This document shows, in pieces, positions 54,833-64,000 of a stretch of DNA of 64,000 nucleotides (positions are counted from its first letter, which is position 1; each line of letters starts with the position of its first letter). Under the pieces are notes generated by a model. That model saw only the letters and a list, made by a program, of their open reading frames with translations, was not told the origin of the DNA and did not search any database. The DNA is from CAYRFQ01 sp964423615 (lineage in GTDB: Bacteria; Planctomycetota; Planctomycetia; Gemmatales; Gemmataceae). The stretch lies in contig CAYRFQ010000006.1 of the NCBI GenBank assembly GCA_964423615.1, positions 1-64,000 of the forward strand, written 5' to 3'. The translations under genes were made by a program, and so were the position numbers.

Positions 54833-57800
54833 TTAGCGAGACGAGACCAGGGGGGCAACAGTTCGCTCGAAAAGGCGCAAGTCGAGACGCTCACGTCCTG
54901 CGACAGGAATTGAGAAGTGACAAAAAGGGAACAAGGAAAAGAGTCGAGAATCAGAGAGATTGCCTCGATCGTATCGTTGTCGTTTCGGCAAGATAAAAAT
55001 CGACAAAGCGCCAACAACACACAAATCAACAACGCAGAGGAAAGGGATGCCTTCCTCCAAAGTTGTTCCCAGGAGTTCCACCTGAAAGTCAACTGGTAAC
55101 AAAGGTGGCGGCGGGGTGGCATTATGCAGGAGGCTAGGGTCGTCGTACGTTGATCGATCGAACGTTTTCATACTAAGACTCGAGTCGACACTGACACCGT
55201 TCCATTGTCGCAGCTCGCCATTGGGAAGAAGGAGGTACCACGCATTTTCGACTGCGCTGCGAATCCATTTCTCGCCTGAGCCGGGCCCAGTAACGATGTC
55301 CGGGAGTCCGTCGCAGTTCATGTCCCCCACAGCAACGTTCTGACCACCACGGAATTCGTTCTCATAGGCAAGAAACTCAAACTTCACCTGGCCGGTTTCG
55401 GCATCACGGACGATCACGAGGGGTAGTATGCCCCCATTCTCTCCGATTACCCCGGCAGTGACGGTGATCCCGACGTGGTTGAAGCGTTCGATGCTTTCGA
55501 AATTGACACTCTGGTGGGTGGTGAAGGTCCAAGCACCGCTCCCTGAGTCACTAACGGTCTGGGCTCTTCCTTCCGGAACACTGGTCCCCTCATGAGTCCC
55601 AGAGTCGTCCAGAAACAGATAGTCACCAGCCCCTGCTTCGCAGCTTTCGGAGTGAGGCAAGTTCCCGTCGATGTAATATATTGTGTTGTTGTGCTTGGCT
55701 TCACGTCGAAGGTGTTGCCCTGGTCGGTGCCATCGAGTCGGAGGAAGTCGACACTACCGTCATAGAAAATGCCTGCAAAGTCGGGTCGGTCGGGGGCTCC
55801 GGATGTTGGAGCATTGAGCACTTCGGTGGGACTCACAAGGTAGTCGAAGTCTCCAACTTTACCTCGGTCATTGATGTAGACCTCGTCTCGGCCTTCGCCA
55901 CCGAGGATTCGCAACTCCCCTTCGATGGCATCCAGATTCCCTCGGACATTGTTGGAGTCATCTGCGAACGTTGAAGTCACATTGATGAAGTCATCTCCGC
56001 CACTTCCGTCGATCGTCAGTCTATTCCCTTCGGTCGTATTGGGAACGAGGAACGTATCGGAGTCGGTATTTGATCCGACCAGGAGAAGACCATCGAGAGT
56101 GTCCTCGTTCGAGAAAAAAACACCAGTGGCTTGGTCTGTTAAGGAGACGTCATTGGTGGCACCAAGGAACCTGAGAATTTCATCGGGAAAGACAACCACG
56201 TCAGGATTCGCAGAACTTCAGAAGTCACTGACAACGAGGCGGTTTGCGGTCCCTTCGAACGCCTCGATCGTTAGGTTCCCACCGATACCATCAAGGTTCC
56301 CCTGATTGGCGGGGGCATCCGAAGAAACCTGGAAGACATCGTCTTCCGAGCTGCCCTCGATCCAAGCTGTACTCTCTTCCGGTGTCCCCTGGATATGAAA
56401 AGTGTTGGCTTGGGCCCTAGAGCCGAGCAAGAAGATATCTCGCTGATCTGGCGTATCGAACGAGCCGTCGGTGGCGCTGTAAAAAATGGTGACGTCGTTG
56501 CTTCGTCCGGCAAAACCGGTGATTTGATTTGCACTCAAAGTGACGTTTTCGTTGGTCGTCCCTGACGAATCATTAACAGTGAGGGTGTTGATGCCGGCTC
56601 CGGCCTCGATATTCAAAGTTCCTTCAATGCCATCGAGGTTGCCATCTGCTTGTAGAGGGATCGTTGACGAAATAAGGAAGACGTCACTTCCCGGACCACT
56701 GACCACCTTCGTTGTGCTTCCCGTCAGGGTGCTGAAGACTCAGACATCGTTGAATTCGTTCAGGGAAGTCGTGACCAAGATTCCGTCGTTTGTGTCTCCG
56801 TTAGTGAACGAGCCGTCTATGGCCTCGTAGGAAATGGTCACATTGTTATTTGGTCCGGCGGGTCCAGCAATCCTATCTTTGAAGACCTGGACGTCGTTGT
56901 GAGCAGTATCCCCACCGTCATTGATCAGCAGACGATTGGCGCCCCCAGCTCCTCCGTCGACGCCAATGTCTCCCAAAATCCCGTCGAGGGTCGAAGTGTC
57001 ATCGTCCGTGGAGCCGATAGAAATAGTGTCCGCCCCGTCTCCCCCTTGGATGTCCGTGATGCTGTTCTCGCCTGTGGCTCGGACTGAAACGGTGTCGGCC
57101 CCTTGTTGAAGCTGCACGCCGTGATTGTTTCCTCCATCACCGCTACCTCCTCGTCCTTCGATTATGATATCTCCGTCATTCGAATTCACGAACGAGCTGT
57201 TGATGTTGACACCTGGGAGGTCGAAAAGGGAGTTCTCTCCCGTGTTTGCGACAATGTCGATGTCTCCTGATCCGCTTACCAACGCAGCTCCATTGAGAAG
57301 TTGACTTCGTCGACCGAATCGTTGAATATATTAAGACCTGACGTGGTCCCACCCGATGTGATATAGTTCAGCCCTCCACTCCAGGGCCGTTTGATTGTCC
57401 GAGTTTTCCCGATCAGAAAACGGTTTGGGGAAAATAGGTAGCTGCTCAAGTTTCCTCGACTCCCAAAGAATCCATCAGAAACCGACAATCAAACGGCCCT
57501 GCCCTCCACTCGGGATGGGGTTGCCATTGCTGAAATCGACAGTCAACACTATGTTTACATTTAGTAGGAGAAAGTTGCCACTGTTGACAGTCAGAAAATC
57601 GCTCGTATTTGATGAAAGACGAATCACTTCTTGAGGGGTACCAGCCAGCCCTGCCATGAGGACGATCTCGTTGCCCTCCCGAAAAAGCCGTGGTGAGGCC
57701 AAATCGAAAGGCATTGGGAAATTCGTGAGCGTGACTTCAACGGGAGTGACACGATCCTCAAGCGACTCCAGGAGAAGTCGAGAGGTATGCTTGATGGGCG

Positions 57801-57867
57801 TTAACGGATTCTTAGTGATTCGAGAGGGGCGTCGATTGAACGGGGATTTTCAGATATTCCAGACCAT
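54833..57867 (-). pseudogene. Decayed giant surface protein with LEDRVTP N-terminus
   Basis: A broken gene read leftward. The N-terminal part encodes LLLESLEDRVTPVEVTLTNF near 57790-57720, a motif typical of planctomycete surface proteins, with a candidate ATG at 57867. Parallel-beta repeats follow (GGDGADTISIGSTDD, EGTLNIEAGAGINTLTVND). In the main frame TGA stops occur at 57850, 57475, 56740 and 56218. A TAA lies near 57327, bypassed by another frame between 57488 and 57276. A frameshift near 55680 continues as an FG-GAP-like stretch (VAVGDMNCDGLPDIVTGPG) and a C-terminal membrane helix near 55000. The multiple lesions argue for a true pseudogene. Confidence 0.82.
57382..57501. repeat. Inverted 18-bp repeat inside the pseudogene
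   Basis: CAGGGCCGTTTGATTGTC (57382-57399) and its exact reverse complement (57484-57501) flank 84 bases. They coincide with the point where the pseudogene changes frame. The pair could form a cruciform or record an inversion or duplication that damaged the gene. Confidence 0.8.
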
Positions 57868-58353
57868 GGGACCACTCCAGTGGAGGACTCGAAAGGCAAA
57901 CGGCTTAGGTGTAGCTGTATCATCGTGGGGTCGCTCATCCTTGTCTATTCCGTTCCAAAGAAAGAATTTCTGAATTGGTCCAATCCTTGGCTCCGGAATA
58001 CCTTCGGAGGGCGGGCTGAGTTGTTGGCCGATGAGTTTGGGGTACAGCTCTCGCAGTAGGAACGATTCTCGGCGACGTATTTACACACCCCGTCCATCCA
58101 TCGGCCATTTAGTGGATGGCATTGGGTGTGTATGCGGAATTTCTTGCGAAAGATGAGGGTGAATTGTGGGCTGTGTCGGATGGGATATTTTGGTGCCTCC
58201 AAGGGGCTGCCAGTTCGGTCGGAAGACAATCTTGCCTGGACCTTAGTGCCCATACCGACTTTTCGGAAAAGAAAAGGAATCCACCCTAGCGTTTAGATTC
58301 CACTTGATCTCCCGAATTTCGTCCTTTACGGTGATGAAGTCTTTTCAATTGCT
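57868..58353. other. Intergenic region with imperfect hairpin
   Basis: No gene is supported. An imperfect hairpin is visible: ACACACCC (58083-58090) pairs with GGGTGTGT (58124-58131), and inside it CCATCCA (58094-58100) pairs with TGGATGG (58113-58119). No T-run follows, so it may be a weak terminator or an RNA structure. Confidence 0.5.
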
Positions 58354-58426
58354 GCGCCCGTAGCTCAGGGGATAGAGCAGTGCTTTCCTAAAGCAAAGGT
58401 CGCAGGTTCGAATCCTGCCGGGCGTA
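58354..58426 (+). tRNA. tRNA-Arg (anticodon CCT)
   Basis: A 73-nt cloverleaf. Acceptor GCGCCCG pairs with CGGGCGT (G-U at the end), followed by discriminator A. The D arm is TAGCTCAGGGGATAGAGC. The anticodon loop TTCCTAA reads CCT, and the T arm contains GGTTCGAATCC. One mismatch lies at the outer anticodon-stem pair. No CCA is encoded. Confidence 0.9.
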
Positions 58427-59174
58427 TTTCCACTTTCTCATGTTGCCCCAGGTTTCCTCTTGTCTGGCAATCACTTGTGTCATTTCTGTGTTTTAAAGTT
58501 TGGCGACGTCATCTCTCAAGATTCCCGCAGAGTTGTCTACATTCTCCCTTTTGGTTGACAAATCAGCCGACAAGTTGACGGAGGCCAGCGTCTTCTCAGG
58601 TCTGCTTGGTTCGGCTTCCCCAACACTCTCTTTGGGACGTCCTTGTAAGAGAGGAATTCGATCCTTAACGTGTCCCAAAGTCTCGCTAAGGAAAGCACTT
58701 TTGTGGTCTAGACAATGGGGTCCACTATAAAAGGAGTGATGAGAAAAGACGCTGTTGATGGGACGAAATACAACTTCACTTACATTTTGTCTTGTGAGAG
58801 TTGGTACTTCGACAGAGTGGGTTAGGCTCGTGTCTCAACTGTCTCTGGAGAAGTCCACGGACGTCGATGTGTTGTCTCGAAAGCGACGGTAAGTTCGAAC
58901 GGTTTCATCGAGGTATCAATAGAAAATGCAATCGTCGGGGAACGACCTTGACGCTTGAGGATGTTCACCGTTTAGGGTCGAGTGGTATGAGGGACTACGA
59001 TTGGGGCTGCGGATGTATGAGCTTTGGTAGGGTGTGATGAGGAGACTGCGACGATGGCACACCGTTGAGATTGCTGGGTGTGCCGTCGCTGGGCTGTGCT
59101 GTCGCCAGTCAACGTCGACAACGAACGAATCGAAACTGGACGTTGATCGCTGCGACCACTCCTCGCCAACCGAT
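58427..59174. other. Intergenic region between tRNA-Arg and fabF
   Basis: About 750 bases with no convincing gene. The open frames present (for example 59034-59435) run over the end of fabF or lack any motif. I see no strong terminator hairpin after either neighbour. Confidence 0.35.
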
Positions 59175-60443
59175 CTAGTCGATAGCTCCAATGACCAAAC
59201 AACAGTTATGCCCGCCAAAGCCGAAACTGTTGGAGATCGCGTTCTTGATGCGTACCTCGCGAGCTTGGTTGGGAACGTAGTCGAGGTCACATTTCGGATC
59301 AGGGTTGTCGAGATTGATCGTGGGATGAATGACCCCAGATCGGATCGTCATGGCACAAGCAACGGCTTCGACGCCGCCACTCGCCCCGAGAAGATGGCCG
59401 ATCATGCTTTTTGTGCTGCTTACTGCAAGTTTTGAAGCGTGAGGACCAAAGACTTTCTTGATAGCCATGGTTTCGGCGACATCGCCGAGATCCGTGCTCG
59501 TCCCGTGGGCGTTGACGTAACCTATGTCGTCGGGATTGAGTTTGGCGTCTTGGATGGCGCTTTGCATTGCGCGGACCGCCCCGGCTCCGTCAGGATGAGG
59601 GGCAGTGATGTGGTGAGCGTCAGCAGTAGCACCACACCCCTTGATCTCGGCGTAGATGTTCGCGCCCCGTTTTTTCGCATGTTCGAATTCTTCGAGAACG
59701 AGAATTCCCGCTCCCTCACTGAGTACGAACCCATCGCGATCGATATCGAACGGACGGCTAGCCTTCTCGGGAGCGTCGTTCCGCTGAGACAGTGCTCGAG
59801 CCTGAATGAATCCCCCGAGTCCCATGCCTGTGATGGCCGCTTCACTCCCACCAGTGACTATCACGTCAGCGTAGTCGAACTTGATTGTTCGCGTCGCGTC
59901 GGCAATGGCGTTGGCTGCTGATGCGCAAGCCGTAGCGACTGATGTATTCGGGCCACGAAGGTCGAACGCAATCGAAACATTCCCTGACGCAGCGTTGGCG
60001 ATCATCTTTGGAATGACGAACGGGCTTATACGACCAGGTCCGCCGTTGAGCATCTTCTCCTTTTGCTCTTCGAATTCGGCTATACCGCCAATGCCTGACC
60101 CAATGATGGTCCCATATCGGAAGGGATCTTCCTTGGTGGTGTCGAGCCGACCGTCGCTCCCAAGCGGTAATCCACTGTCGATTAGGGCGGACTTCGAAGC
60201 AGCCATTGCGAACTGGGCAAAACGATCGAGACGCTTCGCCGCCTTGGCGTCCATGAACGTTCCGGGACCAAAGTCCTTGACCTCACCTCCAAACTTCACT
60301 TTGTAGTCGGTGGTGTCGAATTGGTCAATCAGACTGATCCCACTCTTTCCCTGAATGAGGGACTTCCAAAAGGTTGAGAGCTCGGTGGAGAGCGAATTGA
60401 CCGTGCCCATTCCGGTGATCACCACACGCCGGGTCGTTGTCAT
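59175..60443 (-). CDS. fabF: Beta-ketoacyl-ACP synthase II
   Basis: A 422-residue condensing enzyme that extends acyl-ACP with malonyl-ACP in type II fatty-acid synthesis. The thiolase-fold catalytic set is intact: the nucleophilic Cys in SVATACASAANAI, the first His in NAHGTSTDLGD and the second in MIGHLLGASGG, with the terminal GFGGHNCCLVI glycine-rich strand. The N-terminus VVITGMGTVN is standard. Its ATG overlaps the acpP stop (ATGA), so it is translationally coupled to its carrier protein. It is the last gene of the leftward lipid cluster. Confidence 0.96.
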   Translation of the reverse strand: MTTTRRVVITGMGTVNSLSTELSTFWKSLIQGKSGISLIDQFDTTDYKVKFGGEVKDFGPGTFMDAKAAKRLDRFAQFAMAASKSALIDSGLPLGSDGRLDTTKEDPFRYGTIIGSGIGGIAEFEEQKEKMLNGGPGRISPFVIPKMIANAASGNVSIAFDLRGPNTSVATACASAANAIADATRTIKFDYADVIVTGGSEAAITGMGLGGFIQARALSQRNDAPEKASRPFDIDRDGFVLSEGAGILVLEEFEHAKKRGANIYAEIKGCGATADAHHITAPHPDGAGAVRAMQSAIQDAKLNPDDIGYVNAHGTSTDLGDVAETMAIKKVFGPHASKLAVSSTKSMIGHLLGASGGVEAVACAMTIRSGVIHPTINLDNPDPKCDLDYVPNQAREVRIKNAISNSFGFGGHNCCLVIGAID

Positions 60444-60685
60444 TTTTTCCCTTGCTCCCTTTCGATGTAATCGATCGCTTCCCCAACCGTTTTGATCTTT
60501 TCGGCTTCTTCATCGGGAATTGTGATATCAAATTCCTCTTCGAGTTCCATCACGAGTTCGACGATGTCGAGGGAGTCCGCGTTCAAATCTTCGATGAACG
60601 CGGACTCGCGTGTGACGGTCTCTTTGTTGACTCCAAGATTCTCGCAGACGAGATCAACGACACGTTCTTCAGTCGTAGTTGCCAC
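60440..60685 (-). CDS. acpP: Acyl carrier protein
   Basis: An 81-residue acidic carrier protein that holds growing fatty-acyl chains on a phosphopantetheine arm. The attachment serine is in the motif NADSLDIVELVMELEEEF, and the three-helix pattern is complete. I use the GTG at 60685, which lies nine bases after AGGAGG, rather than the longer upstream frame to 60760. It overlaps fabF by ATGA. The order acpP-fabF is the common one, but fabG is absent upstream. Confidence 0.95.
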   Translation of the reverse strand: MATTTEERVVDLVCENLGVNKETVTRESAFIEDLNADSLDIVELVMELEEEFDITIPDEEAEKIKTVGEAIDYIEREQGKK

Positions 60686-61144
60686 TATATGATTCCTCCT
60701 GTGCAGCCCCGGCCCGAGAAAACGGGGTTGGCAGACAATTCTCGGCTTGATGACAGCCAACCCAGACGTCTTGGAAACAGGCCGTCAAAGGGTTATGTAC
60801 CATAGTTATCGCATTTCCAACAAGGGCTCTTGTCGATTGCAACGATTCTGAGGCTTCAACTGGGCTCCAGAATCTGCTTTTCGCCCTCACAAAGCCAGCG
60901 GGAGATTCCTGACAGTACGCTCCGAGAGGGTAACGAACGATTCAGCTAAACCCAATTGTTCCAAAATTGCGGGAAAACCTGATTCTCTTACATGTACAGA
61001 AAATTCGCCGACGGCAGAAGAGAAAATGTATCGAAGGATGGGCGTTTTGGAAAGACAGGTAAACTTCGTTACGTTCTCGTTCGTCGGATTCCTTTCGGCG
61101 TTGTAGGATTTCTGTGACCGGTGCGCCGTTATGGATTGGCGGTC
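60686..61144. other. Gap between fabD and acpP
   Basis: In most bacteria this interval holds fabG. Here about 460 bases contain no ketoreductase frame or other gene, and no obvious remnant. Only the AGGAGG of acpP at its left edge is recognisable. Confidence 0.5.
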
Positions 61145-62053
61145 TCAGGCCTCTATATTCGTACACTTCCGTTTGCGCTCGACCCGTTTGATGAGTCCAG
61201 CGAGGACTCGTTTTGGCCCAAGTTCGTAGAACTCCTCAACTCCGTCCGCGATCAAATTTCGGATCGTCTGTTCCCAAAGGACCGGATTGAGAACCTGTTG
61301 AACGAGAAGTTCACGAATTTCCGCCGGATCGGAGTGTGGCTTCGCATCCACATTTGACCATACGGGAATCCTGGGTTTTTGGATGTCCGCTTTGGCAAGG
61401 GCCTCGGCCAATCTCTCGTCGGCAGGCTTCATGAGTTCGGTGTGGAAGGCACCAGCAACGGCAAGACGGATGCATTTCATCGCTCCGGCTTCGCTGGCTC
61501 GTTTTTCGACCTCGGTCAAGGTTTCTTCCACGCCCGAAACAACGATATTCCCCGGACACAACAAGTTGGCGATTTTGACGATCCCTTTTTCGCTTGCTTG
61601 TTGGCAAACTTGCTCGAGTTTCTCGACCTCAAGGCCCAAGACGCTGACCATTCCACTCGCAGTGGCGTCGGCGGCCTCTTGCATGGCTTCGCCACGACGC
61701 TGGACCAAACGTAATCCGTCTGCGAAAGTCATAGCTCCAGCAAACACGAGCGAGGTGTATTCGCCCAAGCTCAGTCCCGCTGTGGCGACGCATTCGGTTT
61801 CGGGATTCCCTTCTTGGGTCCGCAATTTTTCCAGTGCAGCCAAACTTGCCACAAAAATGGCCGGCTGGCTCACTTTGGTGGAATTAAGACGTTCTTCGGG
61901 GCCAATCTCGCAGACTTCTCGCAAATCGTAACCGAGAATTTCTGTGGCTTCATCGAAGAGTCGTTTGGCTTCGGGAATCGTGTTGTAAAGTTCCTGCCCC
62001 ATCCCGACATACTGGGCACCTTGTCCGGGGAACAGAAACGCGATCCGTGACAT
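61145..62053 (-). CDS. fabD: Malonyl-CoA:ACP transacylase
   Basis: A 302-residue enzyme that moves malonyl groups from CoA to acyl carrier protein. The N-terminus has IAFLFPGQGAQYVGMG. The nucleophilic Ser lies in TAGLSLGEYTSL (GxSxG) and the catalytic His in VAGAFHTELM. The conserved late Asn region is PVWSNVDAKP. ATG 62053 follows AGGAGGAGG, a very strong ribosome-binding site. It lies between plsX and acpP on the same strand; 92 bases separate it from plsX. Confidence 0.96.
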   Translation of the reverse strand: MSRIAFLFPGQGAQYVGMGQELYNTIPEAKRLFDEATEILGYDLREVCEIGPEERLNSTKVSQPAIFVASLAALEKLRTQEGNPETECVATAGLSLGEYTSLVFAGAMTFADGLRLVQRRGEAMQEAADATASGMVSVLGLEVEKLEQVCQQASEKGIVKIANLLCPGNIVVSGVEETLTEVEKRASEAGAMKCIRLAVAGAFHTELMKPADERLAEALAKADIQKPRIPVWSNVDAKPHSDPAEIRELLVQQVLNPVLWEQTIRNLIADGVEEFYELGPKRVLAGLIKRVERKRKCTNIEA

Positions 62054-62145
62054 GACCTCCTCCTGAGGACTTAGGGTAGGCGAATTGACTTTTTGTAATT
62101 TGGAGACTTCTTAGTTAGGTGGTTTTCTGAGCTATTAGAGAATTT

Positions 62146-63171
62146 TCAGGATTCCTGAATCACGTGGAGCGGCTTCGACTCGAGTTCCTCAACGATTTTG
62201 GCATTGAGTTTTACCCGGGCGTAGTTTGCGGCCATCCCGAGGGCGTTCTTGATCGCTCGGTCGTTCGAACTTCCGTGGCAAATAATACAGATTCCAGCAA
62301 TGCCCAACAGCGGGGCTCCACCTTGCTCATGGTATTCGTGTTTACGGACGAGTTCATGGATGGCTCCCAGAGCTTTGTCTCGCTCTCCGTCCAAGGCTTG
62401 GTGCAGGGCACCCCCGACGAGTTTCATGGAGAACTCGAACATGCCCTCGCACGTTTTGAGCACGACGTTGCCGACGAACCCATCGGTCACAACGACGTCA
62501 GCCACGCCTTGAAAGATGTCTCGTCCTTCGATGTTCCCGATGAACTGCTCCTTGAGGATACTGGTGTTGAACAGTGCGTGGGTTTCTTTGGCGAGGTCGT
62601 GGCCCTTTTGTTCTTCGGAGCCAACGTTCATCAAGCCGATCTTCGGCTTCTCGCATTTGAAAATCTGTTTTGCGTAGATGTCACCCATGACGCCGTAATG
62701 GTACAGGTGCAAAGGCTTGGGGCTAATGTTTGCACCGACGTCGAGCAATATGCACTGACCTCTGAGGGTCGGCAGCACCGCGGCGATCCCGGGACGGCGA
62801 ACGTGTTTGAGGAACAACCGGCGTAGCATTCCTCCGGCGACCATAGCACCTGTGTTTCCGGCACTGACGACAGCATTGACTTTTTCTTGCGACAATAATT
62901 CCCAACAACGGCTGATGGAGTTGTCGGGTTTAAACCGCAAGGCCTCTACGGGGGATTCGTGCATCCCAACGACTTGGCTGCAATGGAAGATGTCGACGCG
63001 ATCCCGAATGCCTTCAAAGTCGGAAGTTTCTTCAAGACAGGACTCAACCTGCTCGCGGTCTCCGACGAGCGTCACGCGTAGTTCGGGGTCAGCGGCAACC
63101 GCCTGCAAAGCGCCGGCAACGATCGGACCGGGTGCGTGATCGCCGCCCATGGCGTCCAGAGCGAGTTGCAT
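62146..63171 (-). CDS. plsX: Phosphate acyltransferase PlsX
   Basis: A 341-residue enzyme that makes acyl-phosphate from acyl-ACP, the first step toward lysophosphatidic acid. The family start LALDAMGGDHAPGPIVAGAL is clear, followed by NTGAMVAGGMLRRL, VLLDVGANISPKP and VVTDGFVGNVVLKTCEG, each a standard PlsX segment. The C-terminus ends VIQES. The gene begins four bases after rpmF, the order seen in many bacteria, which couples ribosome and phospholipid synthesis. Confidence 0.96.
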   Translation of the reverse strand: MQLALDAMGGDHAPGPIVAGALQAVAADPELRVTLVGDREQVESCLEETSDFEGIRDRVDIFHCSQVVGMHESPVEALRFKPDNSISRCWELLSQEKVNAVVSAGNTGAMVAGGMLRRLFLKHVRRPGIAAVLPTLRGQCILLDVGANISPKPLHLYHYGVMGDIYAKQIFKCEKPKIGLMNVGSEEQKGHDLAKETHALFNTSILKEQFIGNIEGRDIFQGVADVVVTDGFVGNVVLKTCEGMFEFSMKLVGGALHQALDGERDKALGAIHELVRKHEYHEQGGAPLLGIAGICIICHGSSNDRAIKNALGMAANYARVKLNAKIVEELESKPLHVIQES

Positions 63172-63175
63172 ACTT

Positions 63176-63364
63176 CTACTTCTCCTCTTCCTCAGGTTCG
63201 ACCACTATGCGGCCTTGGAAATAGCCACAGCTGGGACAAACGCGGTGGGGCAATGTCGGTTCACCACATTGCTCGCAATACTGAACTTGGATGGATCTTG
63301 CGTGTATATGGCTCCGTCGTTTTCCCTTGCGGGATTTCGAGTGTCGTTGTTTGGGGACTGCCAT
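63176..63364 (-). CDS. rpmF: Ribosomal protein bL32
   Basis: A 62-residue basic ribosomal protein. It begins MAVPKQRHSKSRKGKRRSH, the usual L32 N-terminus, and carries the zinc ribbon CEQCGEP with CPSCGYF. The short acidic tail VVEPEEEEK is unusual but seen in some planctomycetes-like L32 proteins, as far as I recall. It is the first gene of the cluster leading to plsX. Confidence 0.95.
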   Translation of the reverse strand: MAVPKQRHSKSRKGKRRSHIHARSIQVQYCEQCGEPTLPHRVCPSCGYFQGRIVVEPEEEEK

Positions 63365-64000
63365 GAGAGTTTACCTTGACGTACTCGCTGTTCTTTATTT
63401 GGATCGTAAAGTTGATAATACTAGGGAGCCGTAGTTGTTATGTCAACATAGGAGGCCAAAGGTCTTCTGTCCAGAGGAACAGGAGGCTTGGTGCTCTGTT
63501 GGATTTTGTACCGATGATGTTGGTCTGACTTGTTGTACGATAGAAATGGACGCGTCGGAATCGTTCCGGATCACCGGAAAAACGAGTTCCGAATTTGGTC
63601 ACCAAACTCCCAAATTCGGTTCTTGGAAACGGTTCTCGGCGACGGTCCTGGATAGCTAGGACTTCGGCTTCCCAAGGTTTTCTTAGAATGGCTCGCAGCC
63701 ATCGAAATGCGACAGGTGCTTGGTGGTTTGAACGATGAAGTTCTCTGCAATGACACAGTTGTTGCCGCGTTAGTCCTCCAGCGAAACAAGACGATTTGTT
63801 TAGACTGTATCACTTAGAGCGGCTAGCATTTTTGGGTGCAGTTGGCAGTCGCCGAACTCCTTAGCCCGAGCATTCTACTGGAAATAGGATCCCTTCGCGA
63901 TCCTTCTGGTTGAGCTGTCGTTCCCGCCTTGCTCAGGTTTGGCCTTCTGTCGGCAAACTGAACCGAGGATTTTGAAAACGAAAAACTGTACTCAAAATAA
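63365..64000. other. Right-end intergenic region with dispersed repeat copy B
   Basis: No gene is supported. From about 63833 to 63997 the sequence repeats parts of 42806-43112: CAGTCGCCGAACTCCT at 63846-63861 and a 20-base run ending GAAAAACTGTAC at 63972-63991. Copy B is shorter than copy A. The rest of the stretch, to 63830, has no recognisable feature beyond being upstream of rpmF, whose promoter should lie at its left edge. Confidence 0.55.

Overview
The window looks like a chromosomal segment of a member of the Planctomycetota. The evidence is a PVC-type HEAT-repeat protein with a C-terminal CxxCH haem motif, an ECF sigma factor with a membrane-anchored C-terminal extension, a decayed giant surface protein whose N-terminus carries the LEDRVTP motif, and an rpmF-plsX-fabD-acpP-fabF cluster with ATGA overlaps. 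Genus cannot be fixed from the sequence alone. Both tRNA genes lack an encoded CCA.

Positions 587-33992 are an integrated element of about 33.3 kb in the 3' half of a tRNA-Ser(CGA) gene. A perfect 61-bp direct repeat marks its ends (587-647 and 33932-33992). The right copy lies in the intact minus-strand tRNA gene (33935-34021); the left copy is only a 3' fragment. The element's own tyrosine recombinase (32788-33858) sits just inside the right end. A second, different tyrosine recombinase C-terminus (2-526) sits just outside the left end in the same relative position, so at least two elements appear stacked at this tRNA.

Inside the element, left to right: a small hypothetical gene, an excisionase-like winged-helix gene overlapping a TOPRIM/RepA-like primase-helicase gene, and a repeat-rich 0.9-kb region that may be an origin. 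Next come a leftward four-gene operon ending in a TPR-like protein (9575-5224), a divergent HEPN-domain gene, and a complete type I restriction-modification system (hsdM 10706, hsdS 14724, hsdR 16085). The hsdM-hsdS interval holds a 21-bp tandem repeat, a nucleotidyltransferase pair and a truncated YhcG nuclease. A large AAA plus HerA-like ATPase (19295) follows. Last is a rightward five-gene cluster (23054-32661): a Cas4/RecB-like Fe-S nuclease, an unknown protein, an SF1 helicase, a SNF2 helicase and a membrane-anchored coiled-coil Hsp70-like ATPase. This last cluster matches no named defence system I recognise and is the best candidate for an undescribed system.

To the right of the tRNA the content is chromosomal: an exopolysaccharide-initiating sugar transferase, a stranded Calx-beta fragment, an Hsp90-like ATPase followed by three tandem paralogous helical-repeat genes, a TVP38/MerA-like pair, an ECF sigma factor fused to an HlyD-like domain with a matching secreted HlyD-like neighbour, a cation diffusion facilitator, a PP2C phosphatase, a DUF4432 epimerase-like protein with the haem-binding HEAT protein, the surface-protein pseudogene, tRNA-Arg(CCT), and the fatty-acid/phospholipid cluster read leftward (rpmF, plsX, fabD, acpP, fabF). 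A degenerate dispersed repeat occurs at about 42806-43112 and 63833-63997.
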